DNA of 7,665 nucleotides. It comes from Chloroflexota bacterium (GTDB lineage: Bacteria; Chloroflexota; Anaerolineae; CG2-30-64-16). The notes under the pieces were generated by a model. The model ran no database searches. It had not been told where the DNA came from and worked only from the letters and a program-made list of their open reading frames with translations. Of the stretch, positions 1 through 5,745 are shown one piece after another. How positions within the stretch are numbered: position 1 is the stretch's first letter; each line of letters starts with the position of its first letter. The position numbers were made by a program, and so were the translations under genes. The stretch is from NCBI GenBank assembly GCA_029555885.1, contig JAKPQT010000474.1:1-7665 (forward strand), written 5' to 3'.

Positions 1-144
1 ACGGTATGCGAGGTCTATGCCAACGGTACGACCGCGCTCAGCACCCGGATGTACGATCATCGTCAAGGGAGCTGGGGCGTGTTCGTACAGGGTGGCGAGT
101 TGACGGTAGACGAACTGGCTGTGCGGATGGCGGTCAGGAGCTAA
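1..144 (+). CDS. C-terminal end of an unrecognised protein (partial)
   Basis: An open frame enters from the left edge at base 1 and runs 47 codons to a TAA at 142-144. I do not recognise the family. The visible tail contains a segment GSWGVFVQGGELTVDELAV and ends in a basic stretch, VRMAVRS. About three quarters of the codons end in G or C, as in the neighbouring genes, and the amino-acid mix looks like a normal globular protein. Other frames here give arginine-rich, low-quality peptides. It converges with the glgC pair; the two stops lie about 93 bases apart. No domain or function can be assigned from so short a piece, and the start is outside the window. Confidence 0.5.
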   Translation, partial: TVCEVYANGTTALSTRMYDHRQGSWGVFVQGGELTVDELAVRMAVRS

Positions 145-182
145 CCGGCCGCCGAACATGCGCGCTTACGGGAACGGCCGGT
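144..182. terminator. Inverted repeat between convergent genes, possible terminator
   Basis: ACCGGCCG at 144-151 is exactly complementary to CGGCCGGT at 175-182, with a 23-base loop. It begins on the last base of the stop codon of the partial left-hand gene and lies between convergent stops, where a bidirectional terminator is expected. There is no T-tract on either side, so it does not fit a classical intrinsic terminator. The long loop and lack of T-run keep confidence low. Confidence 0.3.
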
Positions 183-237
183 CCACTTCCGTGTGCTCCG
201 TCTGTTTCGTAGGTTGCCTCGTATGCACGCAGTTCGC

Positions 238-1500
238 TCACGCGTAAATGGTCGCGCCGCTAGGCACCTCTTTGCGGTTGTAGGACTCGGCGGTGACACG
301 CGGGTGGATGACGACGTTGCGTCCCACGCGCATGCCCTGGGGGATGACCGCGCCCTTGCCGACGACCGTCAGGCCGGTGTTCAGGCGGTCAGGCCGTTCA
401 CGGTTCGGCGTGTTCTTCTCGCTCCAGCCGACCTTCGCATCTGCTTCCACAGTCACGTGCTTGTCGATGATCGCACGGTCCACCTCTGCGCCCGGCTCGA
501 TGACCGTATCCGTCATAATGATGGCGTCGCGCACCGTGGCTCCCGCCGCGACATAGACGCCGGGCGAGATAATCGAGCGGATCACGGTGCCTTCGATGCG
601 GCAGCCGTCACTGAGCAGGTTGCCCTCCACGCGTGCCTCCGGGCCGATCAACGCGGCCGCGCGTTCCTCGCTGCGCGTGTGGATGACCCAGTCCGGGTTG
701 TACAGGTCGAGGGCGGGCGTCTCGGTCAGCAGCGCCATGTTGGCTTCGTAGTAGGCCTGGATCGTGCCCACATCGGCCCAGTAGCCCTGGAAGCGGTGCG
801 CAAAAACCCGGTGGGTGGTCAAGTGGTCGGGAATGTAGTCGCGCGCCAGGTTGTGCCCCTTCTCATCGCCGTTGGCACCCGCCTGACTCAGCCAATCGAC
901 CAGGACCTCGCGCTTGAAGACGTAGATGCCCATGCTCGCCAGCGTGCTGGCCGTGCGCCGCGGCTTCTCCTCGAACTTGACGATCCGGCCCTGCGTGTCG
1001 GCAGTGACCATACCGAAACGGTAAGCTTCGAACCCGGGCACGGTGTAGACGGCCAGCGTAACATCGGCGTTACGCTCACGATGCTCGCGCAGCAGGGGAC
1101 CATAATCCATCGTATAGATGTGGTCGCCGGCCAGGATGAGCACATCATCCACAGTCGGCCGCAGGACATTCAGGTTGAAGCGGATGGCGTCCGCCGTGCC
1201 CGCCTGCCAAGCGCCCGCTTCACCTCTGGTGCTCTGGTACGGCTGGAGCAGGCGCACACCGCCTGTCGTGCGGTCGAGGTCCCAGGGCCGACCCACGCCG
1301 ATGTGTTCGTTGAGCGAGCGGGGTTGGTACTGAGTCAGCACCGCTACATCGAAGATGCCGGAGTTGACGCAGTTGGACAGCGCAAAGTCAATGATGCGGT
1401 ATTTGCCCGCAAACGGCACCGCCGCTTCCGACCGCTTGGCCGTCAGCACGCTCAGCGCAGGGCCTTCGCCGCCCGCCAGAATCATCGCCATAACTGCCAT
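238..1500 (-). CDS. GlgC-like protein with degenerate catalytic site, probable modulatory subunit of ADP-glucose pyrophosphorylase
   Basis: This 420-residue protein has the full architecture of glucose-1-phosphate adenylyltransferase: an N-terminal nucleotidyltransferase domain (about 1-260) and a C-terminal left-handed beta-helix (about 280-420). It keeps the signature [15 protein letters not shown] (35-49), Asp126 in AGDHIY, Glu178-Lys179-Pro180 of the glucose-1-phosphate site, and Asp243 in YWADVGT. However, the nucleotide loop reads [11 protein letters not shown] instead of the usual GGxGTRLxxLT, and the next motif reads KRSEAAVPF instead of KRAKPAVPF. Thus Ala15 and Glu25 replace the residues equivalent to E. 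coli Arg32 and Lys42, and Gln99 replaces the ATP-site Tyr114. Loss of the Arg/Lys pair is what makes the potato large subunit non-catalytic. I infer a regulatory partner for the intact paralogue 12 bases upstream; an altered catalytic activity is the alternative. A strong Shine-Dalgarno (AGGGGG) precedes ATG at 1500 and sits against the stop of that upstream gene, which suggests coupled translation. Confidence 0.85.
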   Translation of the reverse strand: MAVMAMILAGGEGPALSVLTAKRSEAAVPFAGKYRIIDFALSNCVNSGIFDVAVLTQYQPRSLNEHIGVGRPWDLDRTTGGVRLLQPYQSTRGEAGAWQAGTADAIRFNLNVLRPTVDDVLILAGDHIYTMDYGPLLREHRERNADVTLAVYTVPGFEAYRFGMVTADTQGRIVKFEEKPRRTASTLASMGIYVFKREVLVDWLSQAGANGDEKGHNLARDYIPDHLTTHRVFAHRFQGYWADVGTIQAYYEANMALLTETPALDLYNPDWVIHTRSEERAAALIGPEARVEGNLLSDGCRIEGTVIRSIISPGVYVAAGATVRDAIIMTDTVIEPGAEVDRAIIDKHVTVEADAKVGWSEKNTPNRERPDRLNTGLTVVGKGAVIPQGMRVGRNVVIHPRVTAESYNRKEVPSGATIYA

Positions 1501-1512
1501 GATGCACCCCCT

Positions 1513-2772
1513 CTATGCGACCGTGGACCCGCTGGGCACGGTGTCCCCGAAGCTGGCGAAGGCCTCTTCGTCCACATCGACCTGCACGACGACGTTGCGC
1601 CCGATGCGCAGGCCGCCGGGAATGTGTGCGCCCTTGCCGATGCTGGTCGGGCCGGTGTAGAATCTGTCCGGGGCTGCGGCGTTCGGCGTGTCCAAGTCAT
1701 CACCGAAGCCCAGCTCCGTACCTGCTCCCACGACAACGTTCTTGTCCACGATGCACCGATCGACCACCGCGCCGGGGCCGATCCAGGTGTCGTTCATAAT
1801 CACGCTCTCGCGTACCACGGCTCCGGGCGAGACGTAGACGCCGGGCGACAGCACCGAGCGCATCACCTGCCCACGCACGAAGGAGCCATTGCAGATCATG
1901 CTCTCCAGCACGCGGCTCTGCGGGCCGACCTTGGCGGGCGCACGCTCCTCGCTGCGCGTGTGGATGACCCAGTCGGGATCGTAGAGGTTGAGCTGCGAAT
2001 GGCCGGAGATGAGCTCCATGCTGGTCGTCCAGTAGGCGTCTACCGTGCCCACGTCCACCCAATACCCCGCGAACGGGTAGGACTGGAGGGTGTAGCGGTC
2101 GAGCATGCTGGGGATAACGTGCTTGCCGAAGTCGAGGTCCTTATGTTTGGGAGCCAGGGCCTGCAACCGCTCGATGAGCGCATCCACCCGGAAGACGTAG
2201 ACGCCCATGTTGGCAAGCGTGCTCGGCGCCTCCTTCGGCTTCTCCATGAACCCCGTCACCCGCCCATCCTCGTCCGTCAGCACGATGCCGAAGCGGGAGG
2301 TCTCTTCGGGCTTGACGTCCATGACCGCCAGCGTCAGGTCGGCCCCGCGCTCCTGGTGCGCCTGGAGCATGGGCCGGTAATCCATCTTGTAGATGTGGTC
2401 GCCCGACAGGATGAGCACGGTGTTGGCGCGCGTCTGCCTGAGATAGTCGAGATTCTGGAGCACGGCATCCGCAGTACCCTCGTACCACTGCTGGTGGCCC
2501 TTGCCCTGGTAGGGTTGCAGCAGGCGGACGCCCCCGCGCGTGCGGTCGAGGTCCCAGGGACGCCCGATGCCGATGTGGTCGTTGAGCGAGCGGGGCAGGT
2601 ACTGCGTCAGCACCGCGACGTCATAGATGCCGGAGTTGACGCAGTTGGAAAGGGTGAAGTCGATGATGCGGAAGCGACCGGCGAAGGGGACGGCAGGCTT
2701 GGCGCGCTGCTCGGACAGGACGCCCAACCGCGTGCCCGCGCCGCCGGCGAGGATCAGGGCTGCCACGCGCAT
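1513..2772 (-). CDS. glgC: Glucose-1-phosphate adenylyltransferase (ADP-glucose pyrophosphorylase), catalytic
   Basis: This cytoplasmic enzyme makes ADP-glucose and pyrophosphate from ATP and glucose 1-phosphate, the committed step of bacterial glycogen synthesis, and normally works as a tetramer. The 419-residue protein has every expected motif: [11 protein letters not shown] (10-20, with Arg15), RAKPAVPF (23-30, with Lys25), [15 protein letters not shown] (35-49), WYEGTADAV (Tyr97), Asp125 in [13 protein letters not shown] (Lys178) and YWVDVGT (Asp240). The C-terminal half is a left-handed beta-helix with repeated [18 protein letters not shown] turns. The position equivalent to the E. coli activator-site Lys39 is Gln22, so its allosteric response may differ or depend on the partner subunit. 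ATG at 2772 is supported by AAGGAG at 2781-2786, eight bases upstream. It is the first gene of a two-gene operon with the degenerate paralogue that follows. A gene for a trehalose or sugar-nucleotide enzyme of related fold is unlikely, given these GlgC-specific motifs. Confidence 0.93.
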   Translation of the reverse strand: MRVAALILAGGAGTRLGVLSEQRAKPAVPFAGRFRIIDFTLSNCVNSGIYDVAVLTQYLPRSLNDHIGIGRPWDLDRTRGGVRLLQPYQGKGHQQWYEGTADAVLQNLDYLRQTRANTVLILSGDHIYKMDYRPMLQAHQERGADLTLAVMDVKPEETSRFGIVLTDEDGRVTGFMEKPKEAPSTLANMGVYVFRVDALIERLQALAPKHKDLDFGKHVIPSMLDRYTLQSYPFAGYWVDVGTVDAYWTTSMELISGHSQLNLYDPDWVIHTRSEERAPAKVGPQSRVLESMICNGSFVRGQVMRSVLSPGVYVSPGAVVRESVIMNDTWIGPGAVVDRCIVDKNVVVGAGTELGFGDDLDTPNAAAPDRFYTGPTSIGKGAHIPGGLRIGRNVVVQVDVDEEAFASFGDTVPSGSTVA

Positions 2773-2780
2773 GGATGAAT

Positions 2781-2786
2781 CTCCTT
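2781..2786 (-). promoter_or_regulatory. Ribosome binding site of glgC
   Basis: The minus strand reads AAGGAG here, eight bases before the ATG at 2772. It fixes the start codon of the catalytic glgC, and the protein then begins directly with the [11 protein letters not shown] strand expected at the N-terminus of short-form GlgC. Confidence 0.75.
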
Positions 2787-2892
2787 ATCTAAAGCCAAAT
2801 CGTATGCCTGTTGTAACATGAAAAGGGAATGCCGGTCAAGGAGGACCCAGGCACAGAATCCCAGGCCGATGTGATGAACGTCATAGACATGG

Positions 2893-2940
2893 GTATCAGT
2901 ACAGGTAGATACTTATTGCAAATTATTCGCATTATTGCTC
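2893..2940. promoter_or_regulatory. AT-rich candidate operator/promoter of the feo operon
   Basis: The 190-base gap between the divergent glgC and feoA genes holds one distinctly AT-rich patch. ATTATT occurs twice nine bases apart (2922-2927 and 2931-2936); on the other strand this reads AATAAT-GCG-AATAAT, which resembles the repeated NATWAT hexamers of Fur-family boxes. Just upstream, GTATC (2893-2897) pairs with GATAC (2908-2912) as a short inverted repeat. A TTGCAA at 2916-2921 could be a -35 element, but no good -10 stands at the right distance. Regulation of feo genes by Fur- or DtxR-type iron repressors is common, so the position makes sense; the match itself is only partial. I saw no convincing minus-strand promoter for glgC in the same gap. 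Confidence 0.3.
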
Positions 2941-2963
2941 TCTATGCCGCCGCAAGGATGTCT

Positions 2964-3224
2964 ATGCACCACACGCACGCCGAAGCTACGCCGCAACCCT
3001 TGAGTGCGCTGCCCGCCGGGCAGCGCGCGATCGTATATTCTCTTCAGGGCGGACACGAATTCTGCAGCCGGGTTGCTAACCTGGGTTTCACGATGGGGGC
3101 AGAAGTTGTCATCCGGCAGAATTACGGGCATGGGCCTGTCCTGGTGGCGCTGCGCGGCACGCTGGTGGCGTTGGGCCGCCGCGAAGCCAGCCATGTCCTC
3201 GTCCTGGCGGCAGCGCCGAACTGA
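2964..3224 (+). CDS. feoA: FeoA, ferrous iron transport accessory protein
   Basis: FeoA is a small cytoplasmic SH3-like protein needed for FeoB-mediated Fe(II) uptake, probably by contact with FeoB. The domain covers about residues 11-84 of 86: PLSALPAGQRAIVYSLQGG, then SRVANLGFTMGAEVVIRQ with the typical 'LGF..G..V' core, then GPVLVALRG and a final strand. The frame is open further upstream to ATG 2829, but the added 45 residues do not resemble FeoA and include the AT-rich region. I chose the ATG at 2964 because AAGGA at 2954-2958 lies five bases before it; the ATG at 2958 overlaps that Shine-Dalgarno. It is the first gene of the feo operon, 13 bases before feoB. Confidence 0.88.
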   Translation: MHHTHAEATPQPLSALPAGQRAIVYSLQGGHEFCSRVANLGFTMGAEVVIRQNYGHGPVLVALRGTLVALGRREASHVLVLAAAPN

Positions 3225-3230
3225 CAGGAG
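3225..3230 (+). promoter_or_regulatory. Ribosome binding site deciding the feoB start
   Basis: CAGGAG starts immediately after the feoA stop and lies seven bases before the ATG at 3238. It favours 3238 over the in-frame upstream ATG at 3004, which would place feoB translation across most of feoA. Confidence 0.7.
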
Positions 3231-3237
3231 CCGAAGG

Positions 3238-5334
3238 ATGAGATTGTCCGTCGCACGGAAGCCGGCGGCACAGGTGGCGCCGCCCGCCTTGCGCCTGGTC
3301 AAGCCTGGCTGCCATGACAACGACAGCGAGCCCCTGCCCGCGCGCGTGCCCGCGCAATTGACCGTTGCGCTGGTCGGGCAGCCCAATGTCGGCAAATCCA
3401 CCGTCTTCAACATGCTGACCGGCCTCAATCAGCATGTGGGCAACTGGCCCGGCAAGACTGTGGAGCAAAAGACCGGCCGCTTTGAGCACGACGGTACGCT
3501 GCTCGATATTGTCGATCTGCCGGGGACCTACAGCCTGACCGCTAACTCCGAGGAGGAGCGCATCACGCGCGAGTATCTCCTGCAGGAGCGGCCCGATGTG
3601 GTTATGGCGGTGGTCAACGCGGCGGCGCTGGAGCGGAGCCTTTATCTCGTGGCTGAGCTGCTGGCGCTGGGCCGGCCCCTGGTCATTGGGCTCAACATGA
3701 GCGACGTGGCCGAGCAGCACGGCATCCACATCGAGCCGCACGTGCTCGAGGCCGCGCTCGGCGTGCCGGTGGTCAGGGTGGTTGCCTCGCGCAATATAGG
3801 TGTCCATGAACTGGTAGACGCCGCGCTGAAGCTGGCCGCCAATCCTACTGGCTTTGCGCCGAACCGCCCCGAAATCCGGCCTGAGCACCGACCGGTGTTG
3901 GATGAGCTAGTACGCCTGATTGCGGGGTACATCCCCGCGCCGTATGAGGCGGATTGGGTCGCGCTCAAGCTGCTGGAGGGCGACAGCGAAGTGACCGCCA
4001 TCATGCAGGCCGCGCTGCCGGAGGCCATCTGGACGCAGGTGCACGCGATCCTGCTCGACCATGAGGATGCCTTCCTGGATATTGCCGGCGGGCGCTACGA
4101 GTGGATCGGACGTATGATGCGCGCCGCAGTCACCGAGCCGCGCGCGGGCGCGATCACCGTTACTGAGCGGCTGGACCGGATTGCCACACACCCGCTGCTG
4201 GGGCTGGGCCTGTTGCTGGCCGTCTTCGGCGTGGCCTTCTGGCTGACCTATGCCATTGCGACGCCGGTCGCGGAGTGGCTGGCGGAGACGGTGCTCGGCG
4301 GGCTGAGCGGCCTGGTGACTGCCCTGCTGGCAGGCGGCCCGGCCTGGCTGCTGGCATTGATCAACGACGGCATCATCAACGGTGCGGGCACGGTGCTGAC
4401 CTTCCTGCCCATCCTCGTCATCTTCTTCGCGCTGCTCGGCATCCTCGAAGATGTGGGCTACCTATCGCGCGGCGCGTATGTCATGGACCGGTTTATGCAC
4501 CTGATGGGGCTGCACGGCAAGTCATTCCTGCCGTTGTTCCTGGGCTTCGGCTGCAACGTCCCGGCGGTGCTCGGCGCGCGCATCCTTGAAGAGCGCCGCG
4601 CCCGCTTCCTCACGATCCTGCTGGCGCCCCTGGTGCCCTGCACCGCGCGGCTGGCGGTCATCGCGTTCCTGGCGCCCGCATTTCTGGGGCCATATGCCGC
4701 GGTAGGCTCGTGGGGCCTGGTCACGCTGAACCTGCTAGTGCTGGCGGTTGCGGGCATCGCGGTCAACAAGCTGGCCTTCAAGGGGGAGCAGACTGCCTTC
4801 ATCATGGAGCTGCCCCTGTACCACATCCCGAATGCGCGCACGGTCGGGCTGTATGTCTGGAACAACACCAAGTCCTTCCTGCAGAAGGCCGGCAGCCTGA
4901 TCCTGGTGGCCTCGGTCGTCGTCTGGGCGCTCTCGTCACTGCCGGGCGGCGACATCGAGACCAGCGTGCTCGCGGCCCTCGGCCGGCTGCTGGAGCCGGT
5001 CGGTGCGTGGATGGGGCTGACCGACTGGCGCATGATCGTGGCGCTGATTACGAGCTTTTTCGCCAAAGAGAACACCATCGCCACCCTCGGCATCCTCTAC
5101 AGCGGCAGCGAGCAGGCGGGAGCACTGGCCGCACAGGTTGCAGCGGTACTGGCGCCTGCGGCACGGCTGGCCTTCCTCGTCGTGACGATGCTCTTTATCC
5201 CCTGCCTGGCGACAACCATCACCATCAAGCAGGAGACGAACTCGTGGCGCTGGACCGCGGCCAGCCTGGGTTTGCTGCTGGCCCTCTCGCTCGGCGCGGG
5301 GGCCCTCGTCTACCAGATCGGGCGGCTGCTATGA
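3238..5334 (+). CDS. feoB: FeoB, GTPase-linked ferrous iron transporter
   Basis: FeoB imports Fe(II) across the inner membrane. The protein has 698 residues, within the family range but shorter than the 773 of E. coli. The cytoplasmic G domain has G1 GQPNVGKS (47-54), the switch I region NWPGKTVE (69-76, Thr74), G3 DLPGTYSL (93-100), G4 NMSD (153-156) and a G5-like VASRNIG. A helical NFeoB domain follows to about residue 315, then a polytopic membrane part from about 317 with the two gate signatures GFGCNVPA (436-443) and PLVPCTARL (464-472), then SFFAKEN (606-612) and IPCLATTITIKQET (654-667). About 40 residues precede the G domain, more than in E. coli, and include the pair Cys25-His26. At 127 the usual VVDATNLER reads VVNAAALER, an Asp-to-Asn change in a conserved but non-catalytic strand. 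It overlaps the next gene by 4 bases (ATGA). Confidence 0.95.
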   Translation: MRLSVARKPAAQVAPPALRLVKPGCHDNDSEPLPARVPAQLTVALVGQPNVGKSTVFNMLTGLNQHVGNWPGKTVEQKTGRFEHDGTLLDIVDLPGTYSLTANSEEERITREYLLQERPDVVMAVVNAAALERSLYLVAELLALGRPLVIGLNMSDVAEQHGIHIEPHVLEAALGVPVVRVVASRNIGVHELVDAALKLAANPTGFAPNRPEIRPEHRPVLDELVRLIAGYIPAPYEADWVALKLLEGDSEVTAIMQAALPEAIWTQVHAILLDHEDAFLDIAGGRYEWIGRMMRAAVTEPRAGAITVTERLDRIATHPLLGLGLLLAVFGVAFWLTYAIATPVAEWLAETVLGGLSGLVTALLAGGPAWLLALINDGIINGAGTVLTFLPILVIFFALLGILEDVGYLSRGAYVMDRFMHLMGLHGKSFLPLFLGFGCNVPAVLGARILEERRARFLTILLAPLVPCTARLAVIAFLAPAFLGPYAAVGSWGLVTLNLLVLAVAGIAVNKLAFKGEQTAFIMELPLYHIPNARTVGLYVWNNTKSFLQKAGSLILVASVVVWALSSLPGGDIETSVLAALGRLLEPVGAWMGLTDWRMIVALITSFFAKENTIATLGILYSGSEQAGALAAQVAAVLAPAARLAFLVVTMLFIPCLATTITIKQETNSWRWTAASLGLLLALSLGAGALVYQIGRLL

Positions 5335-5597
5335 GCGGCGCAGTCATGGGCCGGCTGCTGCACCTGTTGGGCGAAGGCGGCATCCGCTCCACCGCCGAGC
5401 TGGCGCGGCGACTCGACCTGAGCGAGGCGCTGGTCAGCCTGATGGTGGAAGACCTGACCCGCCGCGGCTATCTCGCGCCGCTGGATGCGGGGTGCTCGTC
5501 CGGCTGCGACGCGTGCGGGCTGGCCGCGGCGTGCGGTGTGACGGGGAAACCTCCGGTGCTCGCGCTGACCGAGAAGGGCCGGCGGGCGAGCGCGTAA
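5331..5597 (+). CDS. FeoC-like winged-helix protein with four-cysteine motif
   Basis: This 88-residue protein starts at the ATG overlapping the feoB stop (ATGA), so it is almost surely co-translated with feoB. Residues 6-52 form a winged-helix DNA-binding-like domain: helix LLHLLGEGG, then the STAELARRLDLSEALVSLMV helix-turn-helix, then LTRRGYLAPLD as the wing. Four cysteines follow, Cys55, Cys59, Cys62 and Cys68 (C-x3-C-x2-C-x5-C), and then a last strand, PVLALTEKGRR. Enterobacterial FeoC has the same order, winged helix plus a four-Cys iron-sulphur motif, and is linked to FeoB stability or activity. The family assignment rests on architecture and position rather than close sequence identity. 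It could instead be an iron- or redox-sensing repressor of the operon. It ends in TAA directly at the edge of the palindromic repeat. Confidence 0.8.
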   Translation: MSGAVMGRLLHLLGEGGIRSTAELARRLDLSEALVSLMVEDLTRRGYLAPLDAGCSSGCDACGLAAACGVTGKPPVLALTEKGRRASA

Positions 5598-5702
5598 CCG
5601 CGAAGCACTAACCGTAAAGACGCAAAGTACGCTAAGATACGCGAAGAAATAAGAAGCCTGGAGTCTTCGCGTGTCTTTGTGCTCCTTTGTGTCTTCGCGG
5701 TG
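5597..5702. repeat. Imperfect long palindromic repeat (REP/MITE-like) of GCGAAG/GCAAAG units
   Basis: The gap after the FeoC-like gene is mostly a two-armed palindrome. The outer ends pair perfectly (ACCGCGAAG at 5597-5605 with CTTCGCGGT at 5693-5701), and so do the inner ends (ACGCGAAG at 5639-5646 with CTTCGCGT at 5665-5672), leaving an 18-base loop. Each arm is made of short units of about 8-10 bases ending in AAG (CGTAAAG, CGCAAAG, CGCTAAG, CGCGAAG; on the other strand CACAAAG). The left arm is longer than the right, so the middle pairs imperfectly. Repeats of this style are dispersed in many bacterial genomes and cause spurious proteins rich in 'HREDTKEHKDTR'-like peptides; one such frame is visible here on the minus strand. 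It may also act as the transcription stop after the feo operon. No transposase is present. Confidence 0.7.
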
Positions 5703-5716
5703 TAAAAGGTTATAAT
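5687..5716 (+). promoter_or_regulatory. Probable promoter of the UroD-family gene pair
   Basis: TATAAT at 5711-5716 is a perfect -10 box. TTGTGT at 5687-5692, 18 bases upstream, is a weak -35 match that lies inside the right arm of the palindromic repeat. Transcription would start near 5723 and give a leader of about 23 bases containing the Shine-Dalgarno AAGGA at 5734-5738, seven bases before the ATG at 5746. Confidence 0.55.
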
Positions 5717-5745
5717 CACCGTATCTCACTCGCAAGGATGCAACC

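Noticed and set aside
193..2778. An 861-codon plus-strand open frame running antisense across both glgC genes
   Set aside because: It mirrors two clear GlgC proteins on the other strand. Its translation is rich in Arg, His, Asp and Ala with no recognisable domain. The GC-rich codon bias and a 12-base gap that keeps the frame explain the absence of stops.
2773..2820. Minus-strand promoter for glgC (TTACAA with TTTAGA, or TACGAT)
   Set aside because: The pair with correct spacing would start transcription at the Shine-Dalgarno itself, and the better -10 candidate has no -35 at a proper distance.
2829..2963. Upstream extension of feoA to ATG 2829
   Set aside because: The added residues do not resemble FeoA, AGGG lies only one base from that ATG, and the stretch covers the AT-rich likely regulatory region.
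3004..3237. Upstream extension of feoB to ATG 3004
   Set aside because: It would overlap nearly all of feoA, its residues are low-quality Arg/Trp-rich sequence, and a good Shine-Dalgarno sits before ATG 3238.
4710..5330. Long in-frame upstream extension of the FeoC-like protein inside feoB
   Set aside because: The sequence before 5331 is an out-of-frame reading of feoB; the ATGA overlap gives a natural start.
5468..5719. Minus-strand small protein with a 'TAKTQRSTKTRED' start
   Set aside because: This peptide style arises from translating the palindromic repeat. The remainder runs antisense to the FeoC-like gene.
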